Shown here: positions 7,514 to 17,670 of the stretch, piece after piece
Layout of the letters: the number at the start of each line of letters is the position of its first letter
Numbering within the stretch: position 1 is the first letter of the stretch
Assembly: GCF_009653635.1 (NCBI RefSeq)
Contig: NZ_PPFD01000008.1
Span: forward strand, 1 to 64,000
Reading direction: 5' to 3'
DNA: 64,000 nt
Source: Endozoicomonas sp. OPT23
Lineage (GTDB): Bacteria > Pseudomonadota > Gammaproteobacteria > Pseudomonadales > Endozoicomonadaceae
Program-made: the position numbers and the translations under genes
Notes under the pieces: generated by a model
Seen by the model: the letters and a program-made list of their open reading frames with translations, nothing else
Told to the model about the DNA's origin: nothing
The model's database searches: none

Positions 7514-10500
7514 GTGCAGATTTTGAAAAGCCGTGTTATCAGATGTTTGATTGTTCCGCAGTTAATGGCGGCAATGGTTGTTGGGCAGGTGTGGGCCAGC
7601 CCTCAGATCATTGATGCTGATACTTCGACTGCAATCACCATCTCAGGCCCTAACAACTCTGATGATACTGTTGTAGAGCCTGAAGATGGCGTGACGGTTA
7701 ATCAGGGAAGGTTGCTTGAAACAACCAACTCCGATCCCACCATCCTGATAAATACAGATGATGTTTTCACCGGTACAGTTCTGAATAATGGTCATATCGA
7801 TGACGGCATAGTTATTTCCGGTAATGTCACCAGCTCTGCCACTGACGGTGTTGTAAAAATTGAAAATACGAACAGCGGTGAAGAGGCAAGCCTTCATGAT
7901 GGTTTGATAATAAACAGCAATAAAACTGTATCTTCATCAATGGCTGATACTGTTTATATTGGTGAAAGTGGCTATATCGATTTTATAACTGTTACCGGCG
8001 GTTCAACCCTGAGCGCAAGTGGCACAGGCAATCATGCGATTGATGTTCATACACAGGGACAGATTGGCGGAGATTTCAATAACAGCAGTGTCGGTGGTGG
8101 TACTGCGATTAATAACCGATCAGAAACAGACACCATAATTGATGCTTCAGGAACTATTGGTTCTGATAATGGTTCTGCAATCAATATTGACGGAACTGCA
8201 ACGGGTAAAATAGCCATAACCGGCACAGTTTCCGGAACAGAGAATACAACCGGTGGTAACTCTGGTGCGATTACCATTGGTGGAACCTATACCGGAATGA
8301 TTGAAAATACCGGTGAAGTTCGAGATGCCATTGTTGTGACCGGCACCCATAGCTCCTCCTCCGATGCCATCAAATCAACGGGTACACTTGGCAATAGTAC
8401 GTCAGAAACTGCTATCAAAGTTGGAAGTGATGGTTCTGTCACTACCACTTCCCCCTCTGCAACGGTTTACTCGATCAATCTGGGTGGAACCATCAATGGT
8501 TCGATTGTTAATAATGGCGAAATTGATGACGGCATTCTGATTAGTGGTACGCAGACAGCAACGGGCTCTGCATATCAATCTTCAGGTTCAGCAGGGAATG
8601 TTGCCAGAGTTCTCGAAGGGCTGACTATTTCTGGAACAGCTGATACCACTGGCACCGAGCCAACAGTATCCATTGGCAACTACTCTACTGTCGATACAAT
8701 TACTGTCACTAACAGTGGGATACTAAGAAATACAGGGTCTAATGGTGTCGCTATTGTTGTTGGTAATCAGGGTGCCGAGATAACCAACGGTATTGTAAAT
8801 GATGGCACTATTACCGGAGATATTGATAACGACGGGCTCATCTCCGGGGGAATAGACAACAACAATGTTTTTACCGGGAATATTGAAAACTCCGGTACTA
8901 TTAATGGTGGCATAGACAACAGCAGCACTGCCTTCACCGGAAACATAGCCAACGAAGCCGGTGGAACCATTAATGGCGTAATAAATAATAGCGGAACAAT
9001 CACCGGGAATATTACTAACGACGGCACCATCAATAACGGTTTTACCAATAGTGGTACGCTGACTGGCAGTATTGATAATAACAACACATTTAACGGCGGT
9101 ATTGATAGTACTGGCACTATCACTGGCTATATTGATAACTCAGGCAATATAACCGGAGGTGTCAGCTTAAATGATTTAACTGCAGCTGGTGCTTCTGCAT
9201 ACAACTCTTCAGTCGCTGCAGGGAGTACAGCCTCTCTGGTTGGTGGTTTAACGATTAATGGCACTGTAACTTCTGACGAAGATACGATAGTTCTTGGTGA
9301 TAATGCTTCCATAGACAATATTACTGTCAGCAATGGTGCAACTCTCAGCACTACCGGTGCTGTTGGTGATGGAGACCCGAATATTGATGGTAACGCCATA
9401 AGAATCGATACCGGAGGAACCATAAGTGGCAACATCACTAATTCCGGAACAATTACGGGCAATATTGCCAACGCAGGAACCATCACTGGCGGAATCACCA
9501 GCACCGGTACATTCACTGGTGTAATCAAAAACACCGGCTCAATTGGCAGTATCACTGTTCAGGATCAGACTCCAGGCTCTGAATCAGCCTATTCCTCCAC
9601 AGGCACCGCCACTCTTAACAGCTACACAGTAAACGGCAATGTCACTACAACTCATGCTGATGCCGTTAGTATTGGTGCAGGTACCAGTGCCGGAACCATT
9701 ACGATAGCGACAACTGGCAGCCTGACGGGTGCGACCAATGTTATTAACAATATGGGAACCATCACCGGCGGAATAACCAGTAATGGCACTCTGAACGGAA
9801 ATATTAACAACACAGCGTCAGGCGTAATAAGTGGTCCTATCTCCATTTCCGGCGCACTGAATGGAACCCTTACTAACAGTGGCTCAATCAGTAGCGGCCT
9901 TACTGTCAGTTTCACGGATACAGCTGCTTCTTCTATTTATTCATCCAGCGGATCAGGCTCTCTTACGGGAGGTCTAACGATTGATGGTGCTATTACTTCC
10001 TCAGCAGCTGCCGGTGCAATTGTTATTGGTGATGGAACAACAACGAATACCAATTCTATTGATACCATCACAGTCAACTCTGGTGACTCTCTGACTGCGA
10101 CAGGCACAGACAATAAGGCGATTGTTGTTACTGCTAATAATCAAATATCTGCAGGTATCCGAAATAGCGGCTCCATAAACGGCAGTATTGTGAACAGTGG
10201 AACCATATCCGGTGGTATTGAAACCGCTGGAAAATCTGGTGTCGGTTCAGCTTATATCGGTGAAAATGGTTCAGTCTTGGCTGGTGGCTTTGAAGTAACA
10301 GGTGGAACAGTCACTTCAACAGACAGCGATACAGTGCATGTGAAAAGTGGAGCAACTGTAGACAGCATTGAGGTGTCAGGCGGAACATTAAGTGCTTCCG
10401 GAGTTGGCAATAATGCTATCCAGATTGATGATGGTGCCATTCTGGGGGACGGCACACCTGTTGAATCAGAAGCTCTGATTACGATTGGCGGCGGTGCAAC

Positions 10501-13500
10501 GGTTTCATCTGCTGAAGGTACAGGCATTAATATTGAGACAGACCTTACCGGCAAGATATTGATTAATACCGGAGGCACTCTTAATGGCTCTTCTGCAACA
10601 GGCTCTCTGGTTATTAGTACAGGAAAAACCCTGACTGGCTCCATTGAAAATAATGGATTGGTTACCGGGAAAGTACATTTAATCGGTAACCTGGCGGCAA
10701 CGAATGATGCTATTGATGTTGGCTTAACCGGGCGACTTGGCAGCACTGAAGCAGACACTATTATCGAAGTTGATGGAAATCTTTCATCGTCTGCAGGGGA
10801 CGCCATCAAGATTGAAGGTGATAGCAGCGGTAGAATCCTTGTTAATGGAGCTATCTCAGACGGACAGATAAACATTACAAATGACGGTGACTATAGAGGC
10901 ACCGTCGATATTGAAGGTGGTTCAGTTGCCGATGGTTTCAGCCTTGCCGGTACTCATATATCTTCCGGAACAGGCATCAATATTACCAATGGTGGTAGCG
11001 TCGGAAGTGCCAGCACCAGCTCAGGAAGTGCCATCCACATAACGTCAACAGGTTCCCTGAGTTCACAAGCATCAAATGGAATTGCAATTAACCTGACTGG
11101 AACGGGCTCCACACTAACAGGCTCAATTCATAATGAAGGAATTATTGTTGGTGGAATTAACCTGAGTGGTATTCACGCAGCAGCTAATGAAGCAATTATT
11201 AATACAGGCACAATTAATGGTGACCTGGCGATTAATAATTCCCAGAATAATTCTCCGAGTGGCTCCAACTCTGATATTAGAAATGAAGGAACCATTAACG
11301 GAGATATCACAGTATCTGGTAATCCAACGTTGGTGTCCTCCTCCCGCTCGGCTTATTACTCAGTAGGAACCTCTGGTGATAGAAGCTTACTGAATGGTAC
11401 GTATCAACTGAGCAGCAACCGTACTGTTTCCTCTACCACAGACACTGTAAAGATCGGTGAGTACTCTGATATTAAAAAGATTGGTATCAGTGTCGGCGCA
11501 GTATTGAGCAGCACCGGAAGTAATAAACGGGCTATCTACATTGCGGAAGATGCTTCATTGGGTACAACCAATAATGAAGCAGATGTTGTTCTGCAGGTGA
11601 ATGGTGAGCTGTCATCGACACAGGGCTCTGCTCTTGAAGTAGAAGGTGATATTACCGGTGCTATTTTAGTCAGCAGTACAGGATTGATTTCCGGCAGAGG
11701 TGGTTCGACTGATGCTGCGATTCTTTTCGATAGTTCCGACAGCTCTGCGAATCATCAAGCAGTGATACAGAACCACGGGGTGATAAAGGGCAAAATATAT
11801 ATAGATACCAATCAGACATTAACTACTCATTCTGCCTATCGTTCTAGTGGTTCAAATACTGACTGGGCTGTTTTGAGTGGGGTGGATAACAATGGTCGTG
11901 GTTATACGGTAGATGATGGCGCCACGGTTACTTCAGCAAACAATACGGTATCAGTAGGAAGTTACTCATACATTGACTCAATTCTGGTTGAGGGAAGTCT
12001 TCACTCAACGGGGGCAAGCTCAGGCAGTATTTATATTGGTGCCAATGGCCAGTTAGGTGGAACGCTGGCCACTACCAAAGTGGGCAGTGGGCACTTAAGT
12101 AGCGACATTATTCGTTCAGTCACTGATACCGTTATTGATATATCCAGTTCTGGTAGTTTAATTGCAAACAGTGGTTCAGCTATAAAAATTGATGGACGTG
12201 TAACCGGTGTCATCAGCAATAGAGGAACAATTGGTGGTGCTCTGGTTGTTGGTTCTACAGGTACGCTGACAGGCGACATTGCAAACTATGGCACTATGAC
12301 CGGATTCACTAACAACGGTTCATTTACCGGTGACTTTATCAATGATGAAAGAGTTACGGGAAACATAGTGACTTCTGGAACATTCAGTGGCGATATTCTT
12401 AATCGGGACAGAGTCGAAGGTGGCATTGTTATTAATTCTGGCTCAATGTCAGGAGCAGTCACTAACAGTGGTGTGATGTCCAACGGTGGTTTTGGTGTTA
12501 ATGCTGCTGGTAGCTTTTCAGGGAATTTCACAAACAGTGGCTCGATCACTGGCAATACTGTTATCAGCGGTACAATGAGCGGAAATATCCTTAATAGCGG
12601 AACCCAAACAGGTAACATCAGCACATTTGGTTCACATAATGGCTTGATCAAAAATACCGGAACTCTAACAGGAAATATTGTCAGTGCTGGAACAAGAAAT
12701 GGCGATATATCCAATACAAACAATCTTACAGGCAATATTACCGTTTCAGGTATCACGACAGGTGCAATAAACAACACTGGGCAAATGACAGGCGACATCA
12801 TCATTGCAAATACAGGGCGCCTTAACGGAAATGTCATTAATAGTGGCACCGTGAATGGCACCATTCAGAGTATGGGAACTTTGAATGGGCAAATCATAAA
12901 CCGAGACACACTGGGTTTATCTTCAAGCTCTAATGTTATTGATTTTACCGGGGCTGCTTCTGCACTGAACCTCATGCAAGATGGCAGTTCAGCTGATATT
13001 AGAGGGCGAATCACAGGCAGTAGCCATGATGATACGGTTAACTTCAGGGAAGGTTCCTTTAACGGCAACCTCAGTGCTGTTGAGCATCTTGTTATCAGTG
13101 ATGACTCTGACATCACCATTGATGGTGACTTTACCCTTCCAGAGAAAACGTCTATCTATCTCGATAGTTCATTAGATGCTAGCCAATCTTTAATTACAGC
13201 TTCCGGAACTGCTTTTGCTGAAGCTACAGGCAGTACGCTGAATTTTATGCCGGAGGATAATGAAGCTTATTTAAGCCTGTACAACAATGGACCGGTCGTT
13301 ACTGTTGTCGATGCCCAGGCTATTGATGGCAGTGCTATGGCGTTGATTTCAGCTGATAGTGGCAGCGCACTGCTACAAACCAGAGTGTACTCAGAAAATG
13401 GAGATATTAAAGTTGAAATAAAAGCCAGCACATCGGAAGACGTAAACGGTGTTATGGGGCAGGCGCTATTGGCTGCTTTACATGAGGATGCTCATCCGGA

Positions 13501-14707
13501 TGATTCCCATGCAGTTATTTCTAATCTAAACCGTTCAGAAGAAGTAGTGGGTGAACTGGAAGATGATGTACGCCCTGATACTTCAGGTTCAACTCATACG
13601 GCACCAAGGGCAATAACGATGGCTACACAGTCGATAGTCTTTGACCGGATTAACAGTTTGAGAGGCTCTGGCCTCAACTTTGGTGACGATGGGTTTGGCT
13701 TTGGTCTTTATGGCAACAGTTATGAAAGTGGTGAATCTTCAGCTCAGCAGGCAAGTGATGAAGCAGAAGACCATGAATACAGCATCAATACATCTCAAAA
13801 GAGAGACAGACAAATCCGCCACATGGATTACACCTTATTAAATGGCGGCTCTTTCTGGGGGCAGATGATGTTTCTGGAAGGTAATCAGGATGCTAAACCC
13901 AGCACGGATGGCTACAACAACCGAGCGGGTGGAGTTGTTCTGGGTATAGATACTATTCTTCTGGATCGATTCAGGTTGGGCGTTGCCGCTACTTACGGCT
14001 ATGGTGTTGTAAATACTGAAAATGACCGTTCAACCGAGAGCCATAACTTCCTGGGTACTGTTTACGGCAGTATGGAGCGTGGAAACCTTTTTGCAGACGT
14101 TATGTTCTCCGGAGGAACAGCGAGTAACTCTGTTGATCAAGTGGTCAGGAACGTACGAGTCGTTAGCGGGAATCCTTCAGAGCCAGATACATTCATAGAT
14201 GAAAAAGTAACGGGTGACTATAACAGTTACCAGTGGAATCTGAAGTCAGTGGTCGGCTATCGATTTGCACTAGGTAGTAGCTGGGAATTTACACCTCTGG
14301 CCGAGTTGAATTATGGCAAGGTTTATTTCGAATCCTATAAGCCAAAAGGCCATCCGATTCATCCTGATAAAATAGATATTCATGACTACAGTGCTTTGGA
14401 ACTGGGTCTTGGCTTTACTATTAAAGGGTTAATCAACTCGGGTAAGCAATATATAGAGCCGGACTTTACCCTGATGATGCACCGGGACCTGCAAACAACA
14501 GGTTCAAAAGTCGAATACAGTTTTCTTGGGATAGATGCTCAGGAGTTTCTGAAAGGTCCTGCAAGGGATTCACAGAGATATAAGGCCAGCTTTGGCCTCT
14601 ACTTTGACATGGGCAGTAACTGGTATATCCGCACCGGCTATGACTATAACTGGAGCCAGACATACCGTTCCCACGGTCTGAACGCTAAATTCCGCTACGA
14701 TTTCTAA
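7514..14707 (+). CDS. Giant autotransporter with repetitive beta-solenoid passenger
   Basis: A 2397-residue surface protein. A GTG start gives a signal peptide (about residues 1-29, ending VWAS). Residues about 100-1820 are a beta-solenoid of short turns such as NSGTITGNI and NNGTINGGI, the pattern of parallel beta-helix adhesin passengers. Eight longer modules of about 60 residues are interspersed. A less repetitive stalk (about 1830-2000) leads to an autotransporter beta-barrel from about residue 2100 to the end, closing with the terminal Phe typical of outer-membrane barrels. It is presumably exported by the type V route and displayed on the cell surface; adhesion to host or biofilm is inferred. 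No protease triad or pertactin-type cleavage site was recognised. A terminator follows at 14715. Confidence 0.9.
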   Translation: MQILKSRVIRCLIVPQLMAAMVVGQVWASPQIIDADTSTAITISGPNNSDDTVVEPEDGVTVNQGRLLETTNSDPTILINTDDVFTGTVLNNGHIDDGIVISGNVTSSATDGVVKIENTNSGEEASLHDGLIINSNKTVSSSMADTVYIGESGYIDFITVTGGSTLSASGTGNHAIDVHTQGQIGGDFNNSSVGGGTAINNRSETDTIIDASGTIGSDNGSAINIDGTATGKIAITGTVSGTENTTGGNSGAITIGGTYTGMIENTGEVRDAIVVTGTHSSSSDAIKSTGTLGNSTSETAIKVGSDGSVTTTSPSATVYSINLGGTINGSIVNNGEIDDGILISGTQTATGSAYQSSGSAGNVARVLEGLTISGTADTTGTEPTVSIGNYSTVDTITVTNSGILRNTGSNGVAIVVGNQGAEITNGIVNDGTITGDIDNDGLISGGIDNNNVFTGNIENSGTINGGIDNSSTAFTGNIANEAGGTINGVINNSGTITGNITNDGTINNGFTNSGTLTGSIDNNNTFNGGIDSTGTITGYIDNSGNITGGVSLNDLTAAGASAYNSSVAAGSTASLVGGLTINGTVTSDEDTIVLGDNASIDNITVSNGATLSTTGAVGDGDPNIDGNAIRIDTGGTISGNITNSGTITGNIANAGTITGGITSTGTFTGVIKNTGSIGSITVQDQTPGSESAYSSTGTATLNSYTVNGNVTTTHADAVSIGAGTSAGTITIATTGSLTGATNVINNMGTITGGITSNGTLNGNINNTASGVISGPISISGALNGTLTNSGSISSGLTVSFTDTAASSIYSSSGSGSLTGGLTIDGAITSSAAAGAIVIGDGTTTNTNSIDTITVNSGDSLTATGTDNKAIVVTANNQISAGIRNSGSINGSIVNSGTISGGIETAGKSGVGSAYIGENGSVLAGGFEVTGGTVTSTDSDTVHVKSGATVDSIEVSGGTLSASGVGNNAIQIDDGAILGDGTPVESEALITIGGGATVSSAEGTGINIETDLTGKILINTGGTLNGSSATGSLVISTGKTLTGSIENNGLVTGKVHLIGNLAATNDAIDVGLTGRLGSTEADTIIEVDGNLSSSAGDAIKIEGDSSGRILVNGAISDGQINITNDGDYRGTVDIEGGSVADGFSLAGTHISSGTGINITNGGSVGSASTSSGSAIHITSTGSLSSQASNGIAINLTGTGSTLTGSIHNEGIIVGGINLSGIHAAANEAIINTGTINGDLAINNSQNNSPSGSNSDIRNEGTINGDITVSGNPTLVSSSRSAYYSVGTSGDRSLLNGTYQLSSNRTVSSTTDTVKIGEYSDIKKIGISVGAVLSSTGSNKRAIYIAEDASLGTTNNEADVVLQVNGELSSTQGSALEVEGDITGAILVSSTGLISGRGGSTDAAILFDSSDSSANHQAVIQNHGVIKGKIYIDTNQTLTTHSAYRSSGSNTDWAVLSGVDNNGRGYTVDDGATVTSANNTVSVGSYSYIDSILVEGSLHSTGASSGSIYIGANGQLGGTLATTKVGSGHLSSDIIRSVTDTVIDISSSGSLIANSGSAIKIDGRVTGVISNRGTIGGALVVGSTGTLTGDIANYGTMTGFTNNGSFTGDFINDERVTGNIVTSGTFSGDILNRDRVEGGIVINSGSMSGAVTNSGVMSNGGFGVNAAGSFSGNFTNSGSITGNTVISGTMSGNILNSGTQTGNISTFGSHNGLIKNTGTLTGNIVSAGTRNGDISNTNNLTGNITVSGITTGAINNTGQMTGDIIIANTGRLNGNVINSGTVNGTIQSMGTLNGQIINRDTLGLSSSSNVIDFTGAASALNLMQDGSSADIRGRITGSSHDDTVNFREGSFNGNLSAVEHLVISDDSDITIDGDFTLPEKTSIYLDSSLDASQSLITASGTAFAEATGSTLNFMPEDNEAYLSLYNNGPVVTVVDAQAIDGSAMALISADSGSALLQTRVYSENGDIKVEIKASTSEDVNGVMGQALLAALHEDAHPDDSHAVISNLNRSEEVVGELEDDVRPDTSGSTHTAPRAITMATQSIVFDRINSLRGSGLNFGDDGFGFGLYGNSYESGESSAQQASDEAEDHEYSINTSQKRDRQIRHMDYTLLNGGSFWGQMMFLEGNQDAKPSTDGYNNRAGGVVLGIDTILLDRFRLGVAATYGYGVVNTENDRSTESHNFLGTVYGSMERGNLFADVMFSGGTASNSVDQVVRNVRVVSGNPSEPDTFIDEKVTGDYNSYQWNLKSVVGYRFALGSSWEFTPLAELNYGKVYFESYKPKGHPIHPDKIDIHDYSALELGLGFTIKGLINSGKQYIEPDFTLMMHRDLQTTGSKVEYSFLGIDAQEFLKGPARDSQRYKASFGLYFDMGSNWYIRTGYDYNWSQTYRSHGLNAKFRYDF
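7885..12055 (+). repeat. eight ~60-residue repeat modules inside the autotransporter gene
   Basis: Modules begin near 7885, 8565, 9190, 9580, 9930, 10240, 11345 and 11830. Most start with an S(A/I)Y-x-S-x-G stretch, then GLTI-x-G, a DTV-x-IG turn, SID-x-ITV and a TLS-x-TG turn before a variable NAI-x-I segment. Spacers of NSGxIxGxI turns separate them. The repeats are diverged at DNA level, which argues for old duplications rather than recent expansion. Confidence 0.75.
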
Positions 14708-14714
14708 TATTATC

Positions 14715-14746
14715 AAAGCCAGCTTTCTCCTTTGCTGGCTTTTTCA
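14715..14746 (+). terminator. terminator of the autotransporter gene
   Basis: A 9-bp perfect stem (14715-14723 with 14734-14742) with a 10-base loop is followed by a run of T. It begins 8 bases after the stop codon. Confidence 0.9.
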
Positions 14747-14824
14747 CTCTCTGGCTTTTCAAAAGTCCATTCCGAAAATTACGCCTAAACTGACTGTTCT
14801 AAACAGGCAAACAACGAATCGTGA

Positions 14825-15736
14825 ATGATGACTCGACAGGAAAAGCTGACAGCCTCTGGTGTGCAATGGGTAACTCTTGATAATGGTTACAAGGTCTGGA
14901 CCAGACGGGTAGGTTCAGGCCCTATCAAGTTGCTTACCTTGCATGGTGGTCCGGGTTGTACACATGAGTATCTGGAGTGTCTGGAAAATTTTCTGATTCC
15001 TGAAGGTATTGAGGTCATCTTTTACGACCAACTGGGTTCCTGGTGTTCGGATCAGCCTGATGATGAGTCTCTGTGGATTCTCGATCGGTTCATTGAAGAA
15101 ATAGAGCAGGTGCGTGTTGCGCTTGACCTGGAAGATTTCTACTTGTATGGCCACTCGTGTGGCGGGCTCTGGGCTATTGAGTATGCCCTGAAATATCAGA
15201 TGAACCTTAAAGGTCTGATTCTGGGTAGTATCACGGGTAGCATTCAGTCCTATATGGCCCATATAAACCATATTCGAGAGCAACTTCCTCAGAATATTGT
15301 TGAAAGGATGAAGCAGTACGAAGAAGCGGGTGACCTTGAAAACGAAGAGTATCAAACCCTGCTGATGGAGCACTTATACCATCAGCATATCTGTCGTTTA
15401 TCTGAATGGCCTGACCCATTGAATCGTGCTTTCGATCATATGAATAATCAGGTTTACAACACCATGCAGGGCAATAATGAATTTGTGTTTACCGGCAACC
15501 TGCTTGGGTGGGACCGATGGAATGAACTGGCATCAATTCGTGTGGCAACGCTTATTCTGGCAGGTCGCTACGACACCATGGCGCCTGCTGATCAGAAGCA
15601 GATGCAGTCTATTATTCCTCACAGCCGGTTAGTCATTTGTGAAAATGGCAGTCACTGCTCTATGTGGGACGACCCAACGAACTATCAGCAGGCATTGGTC
15701 GGCTTTTTCAGGGATGTAGAAAAGGGCAATCTTTGA
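14825..15736 (+). CDS. Proline iminopeptidase-type alpha/beta hydrolase
   Basis: The 303-residue protein is an alpha/beta-hydrolase of the proline-iminopeptidase-2 type (peptidase S33). The oxyanion motif HGGPG is at residues 40-44, the nucleophile elbow GHSCGG carries Ser111, and the likely acid and base are Asp250 (GRYDTM) and His277 (GSHCSMW). Family members remove N-terminal proline or other residues from peptides or hydrolyse amino-acid amides. The usual elbow is GQSWGG, so the Cys in place of Trp may alter specificity. No signal peptide is seen, so it acts in the cytoplasm. The Shine-Dalgarno is weak; a second Met directly follows the first. Confidence 0.85.
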   Translation: MMTRQEKLTASGVQWVTLDNGYKVWTRRVGSGPIKLLTLHGGPGCTHEYLECLENFLIPEGIEVIFYDQLGSWCSDQPDDESLWILDRFIEEIEQVRVALDLEDFYLYGHSCGGLWAIEYALKYQMNLKGLILGSITGSIQSYMAHINHIREQLPQNIVERMKQYEEAGDLENEEYQTLLMEHLYHQHICRLSEWPDPLNRAFDHMNNQVYNTMQGNNEFVFTGNLLGWDRWNELASIRVATLILAGRYDTMAPADQKQMQSIIPHSRLVICENGSHCSMWDDPTNYQQALVGFFRDVEKGNL

Positions 15737-15840
15737 GTTTGCATGTCCGGGGACTGAACGGACTACACTGACATTATCTTAATCAACATTCATAATTAAG
15801 ATCTCATAACTGAAATCTTATAACTAAGAAGTGTGCTGCT

Positions 15841-16272
15841 ATGGAAAGGAATCTATATCAGATCGTTTATACCAGTTCGTCTTCAGAGCTGATGGAAAGT
15901 GCTGAGCTGGAAATAATTCTTGCTTCGGCCAGAAAGAATAACGCCAATAACAAGGTCACAGGCATGCTGCTCTACAGCGAAGGCGTCTTTATTCAGGTTC
16001 TTGAAGGGCCTGAACAGGCTGTTCGGGAAACCTATGAGCTGATTGCCAGAGACCCTCGTCATCACGGAGCGATCGTTCTGTTGGAGTCGGGCATTGAAAA
16101 CAGGAACTTTTCTAACTGGGCAATGGGCTTTAAACAGTCTGCTAAATCCGGTCTTGCGGATAACGAAGGTTATTCCGAGTTTCTGAATTCAGGCTTTGAT
16201 CCATCCCTGATGGTGAAAAATCCATCGGCATCTTTGAAATTGCTGCTCTCCTTTCGAAAAAATATGACCTGA
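15841..16272 (+). CDS. BLUF-domain blue-light sensor, stand-alone
   Basis: A 143-residue FAD-binding BLUF photoreceptor. All key photocycle residues sit at the spacing seen in AppA: Tyr10, Asn34, Gln52 (in FIQVLEG), Trp93 and Met95. The core domain ends near residue 100 and leaves a roughly 40-residue tail with no output enzyme such as EAL or GGDEF, so it must signal through a partner protein, as PixD/YcgF-like short BLUF proteins do. The ATG has no strong Shine-Dalgarno. An AT-rich leader with two 14-bp-period direct repeats (15801-15826) precedes it. Upstream is the peptidase and downstream atoE on the same strand, but the gaps are about 85-105 bp, so co-transcription is uncertain. Confidence 0.93.
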   Translation: MERNLYQIVYTSSSSELMESAELEIILASARKNNANNKVTGMLLYSEGVFIQVLEGPEQAVRETYELIARDPRHHGAIVLLESGIENRNFSNWAMGFKQSAKSGLADNEGYSEFLNSGFDPSLMVKNPSASLKLLLSFRKNMT

Positions 16273-16356
16273 AGGCCCTCTGCTATTCTGAAGCCTCGAT
16301 TGAATGTTATCTAAGGATAGAGGTCATACTTCTCAAATAACCAATAAAGGCAAGGT

Positions 16357-17670
16357 ATGCACAAGCTGACAGGATTCTTTGATCATCTGATGCGTCGCTA
16401 TCTGCCAGATCCTTTTGTTCTGGCGGTTCTACTGACTTTTTTGACCTTTGCTCTTGGGTTAATAGCCACTGATTCCGGGCCATCTGAAATGGTGAGTTAC
16501 TGGGGCGGCTCATTCTGGAAGCTTCTGCCTTTTACGATGCAGATGGTTCTGGTTCTGGTAACGGGCTATGTGCTGGCTGTTGCTCCATTGGTGCATAAGT
16601 TATTGAAATCTCTTGCAGGTCTTGCTCGTACTCCCGGGCAGGGCATTATTCTGGTGACGCTCTGTTCTTTTATTGCCTGCTGGATTAATTGGGGCTTTGG
16701 TCTTATTTCCGGTGCTCTGTTCGCAAGGCATGTTGCCCGTCAGGTGAAAGGAATTGATTACCGGTTGCTGATTGCCAGTGCCTACAGTGGCTTTCTGATC
16801 TGGCATGGAGGCTTGTCCGGCTCTGTACCTTTGACCATAGCGACCCCTGGCCATTTTATGGCTGAGAGCATGGGCCTGATCAAAAGCTCTGCAACCATCT
16901 TTGCTCCTTATAACCTGATCATTCTTGGTTGCTTGCTGGTGGCTATGCCGCTGCTTAATTGGCTGATGATGAAAGGCATCAGTCACAGCGTTACTGTTGA
17001 CCCAAAGTTATTAGCAGAACCTGTTGCTACCGAGCCAGAGATTCCTGATTCTCCTGCACGACAGTTGGAGCACAGTAGAACGCTGGCGCTTGTTCTTGGT
17101 GCTTTTGGTTTGATGTACCTATGGGGTTATTTTTCCAGAGAAGGGCTTAACCTGACGCTGGATATCGTGAACTTTATGTTCCTGATGTTTGGCCTGATGC
17201 TGCACGGTCATGCAGGTAAGTTTCTGTCTGCAGTTAATGAAGGTGTGAAAGGTGCGGGTGGCATAATCATCCAGTTTCCCCTGTACGCAGGCATTATGGG
17301 AATGATGATGTCTTCCGGGTTAGGACAAGGTATTTCCAACTGGTTCATCAGTATTTCATCAGCAGACAGCTTTCCTTTGTTTACGTTTCTCAGTGCAGGT
17401 CTGCTAAACCTGTTTATCCCCTCCGGTGGTGGCCAGTGGGCTATTCAGGCGCCGATTATGATTCCTGCCGCTATAGAGCTGGGTGTTGAGCCAGCGAAGG
17501 CGGCCATGGCGATTGCCTGGGGCGATGCCTGGACCAATATGATACAGCCCTTCTGGGCTTTGCCTGCTTTGGCTGTAGCAGGTCTACAGGCCAGAGATAT
17601 TATGGGATTCTGTATTATGCACTTGCTGTTCAGTGGCGTGATTATCAGCACGGTTTTTCTGCTTGCTTAA
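16357..17670 (+). CDS. atoE: Short-chain fatty acid transporter AtoE
   Basis: The 437-residue polytopic inner-membrane protein matches the AtoE family end to end (CWINWGFGLISGALFAR, a conserved GLSGSVPLTIATPGH loop, and the GGQWAIQAPIMIPAA region near the C-terminus). AtoE carries acetoacetate and butyrate-type short-chain fatty acids in E. coli, where it sits with atoDAB. No ato genes are adjacent here, so it acts as a free-standing uptake gene. Its last 87 bp overlap the 3' end of the convergent reverse-strand gene, so there is no intergenic terminator. No convincing Shine-Dalgarno precedes the ATG beyond AAGG. Confidence 0.92.
   Translation: MHKLTGFFDHLMRRYLPDPFVLAVLLTFLTFALGLIATDSGPSEMVSYWGGSFWKLLPFTMQMVLVLVTGYVLAVAPLVHKLLKSLAGLARTPGQGIILVTLCSFIACWINWGFGLISGALFARHVARQVKGIDYRLLIASAYSGFLIWHGGLSGSVPLTIATPGHFMAESMGLIKSSATIFAPYNLIILGCLLVAMPLLNWLMMKGISHSVTVDPKLLAEPVATEPEIPDSPARQLEHSRTLALVLGAFGLMYLWGYFSREGLNLTLDIVNFMFLMFGLMLHGHAGKFLSAVNEGVKGAGGIIIQFPLYAGIMGMMMSSGLGQGISNWFISISSADSFPLFTFLSAGLLNLFIPSGGGQWAIQAPIMIPAAIELGVEPAKAAMAIAWGDAWTNMIQPFWALPALAVAGLQARDIMGFCIMHLLFSGVIISTVFLLA

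Noticed and set aside
8767-12864. Several long reverse-strand open frames within the autotransporter gene
   Set aside because: They read as Pro/Val/Leu-rich low-complexity mirror images of the repeat codons, with no start sites or domains of their own.
7514-12900. CRISPR or satellite array in the repetitive region
   Set aside because: The repetition is at protein level inside one long open frame; the DNA units are diverged and have no constant repeat/unique spacer structure.
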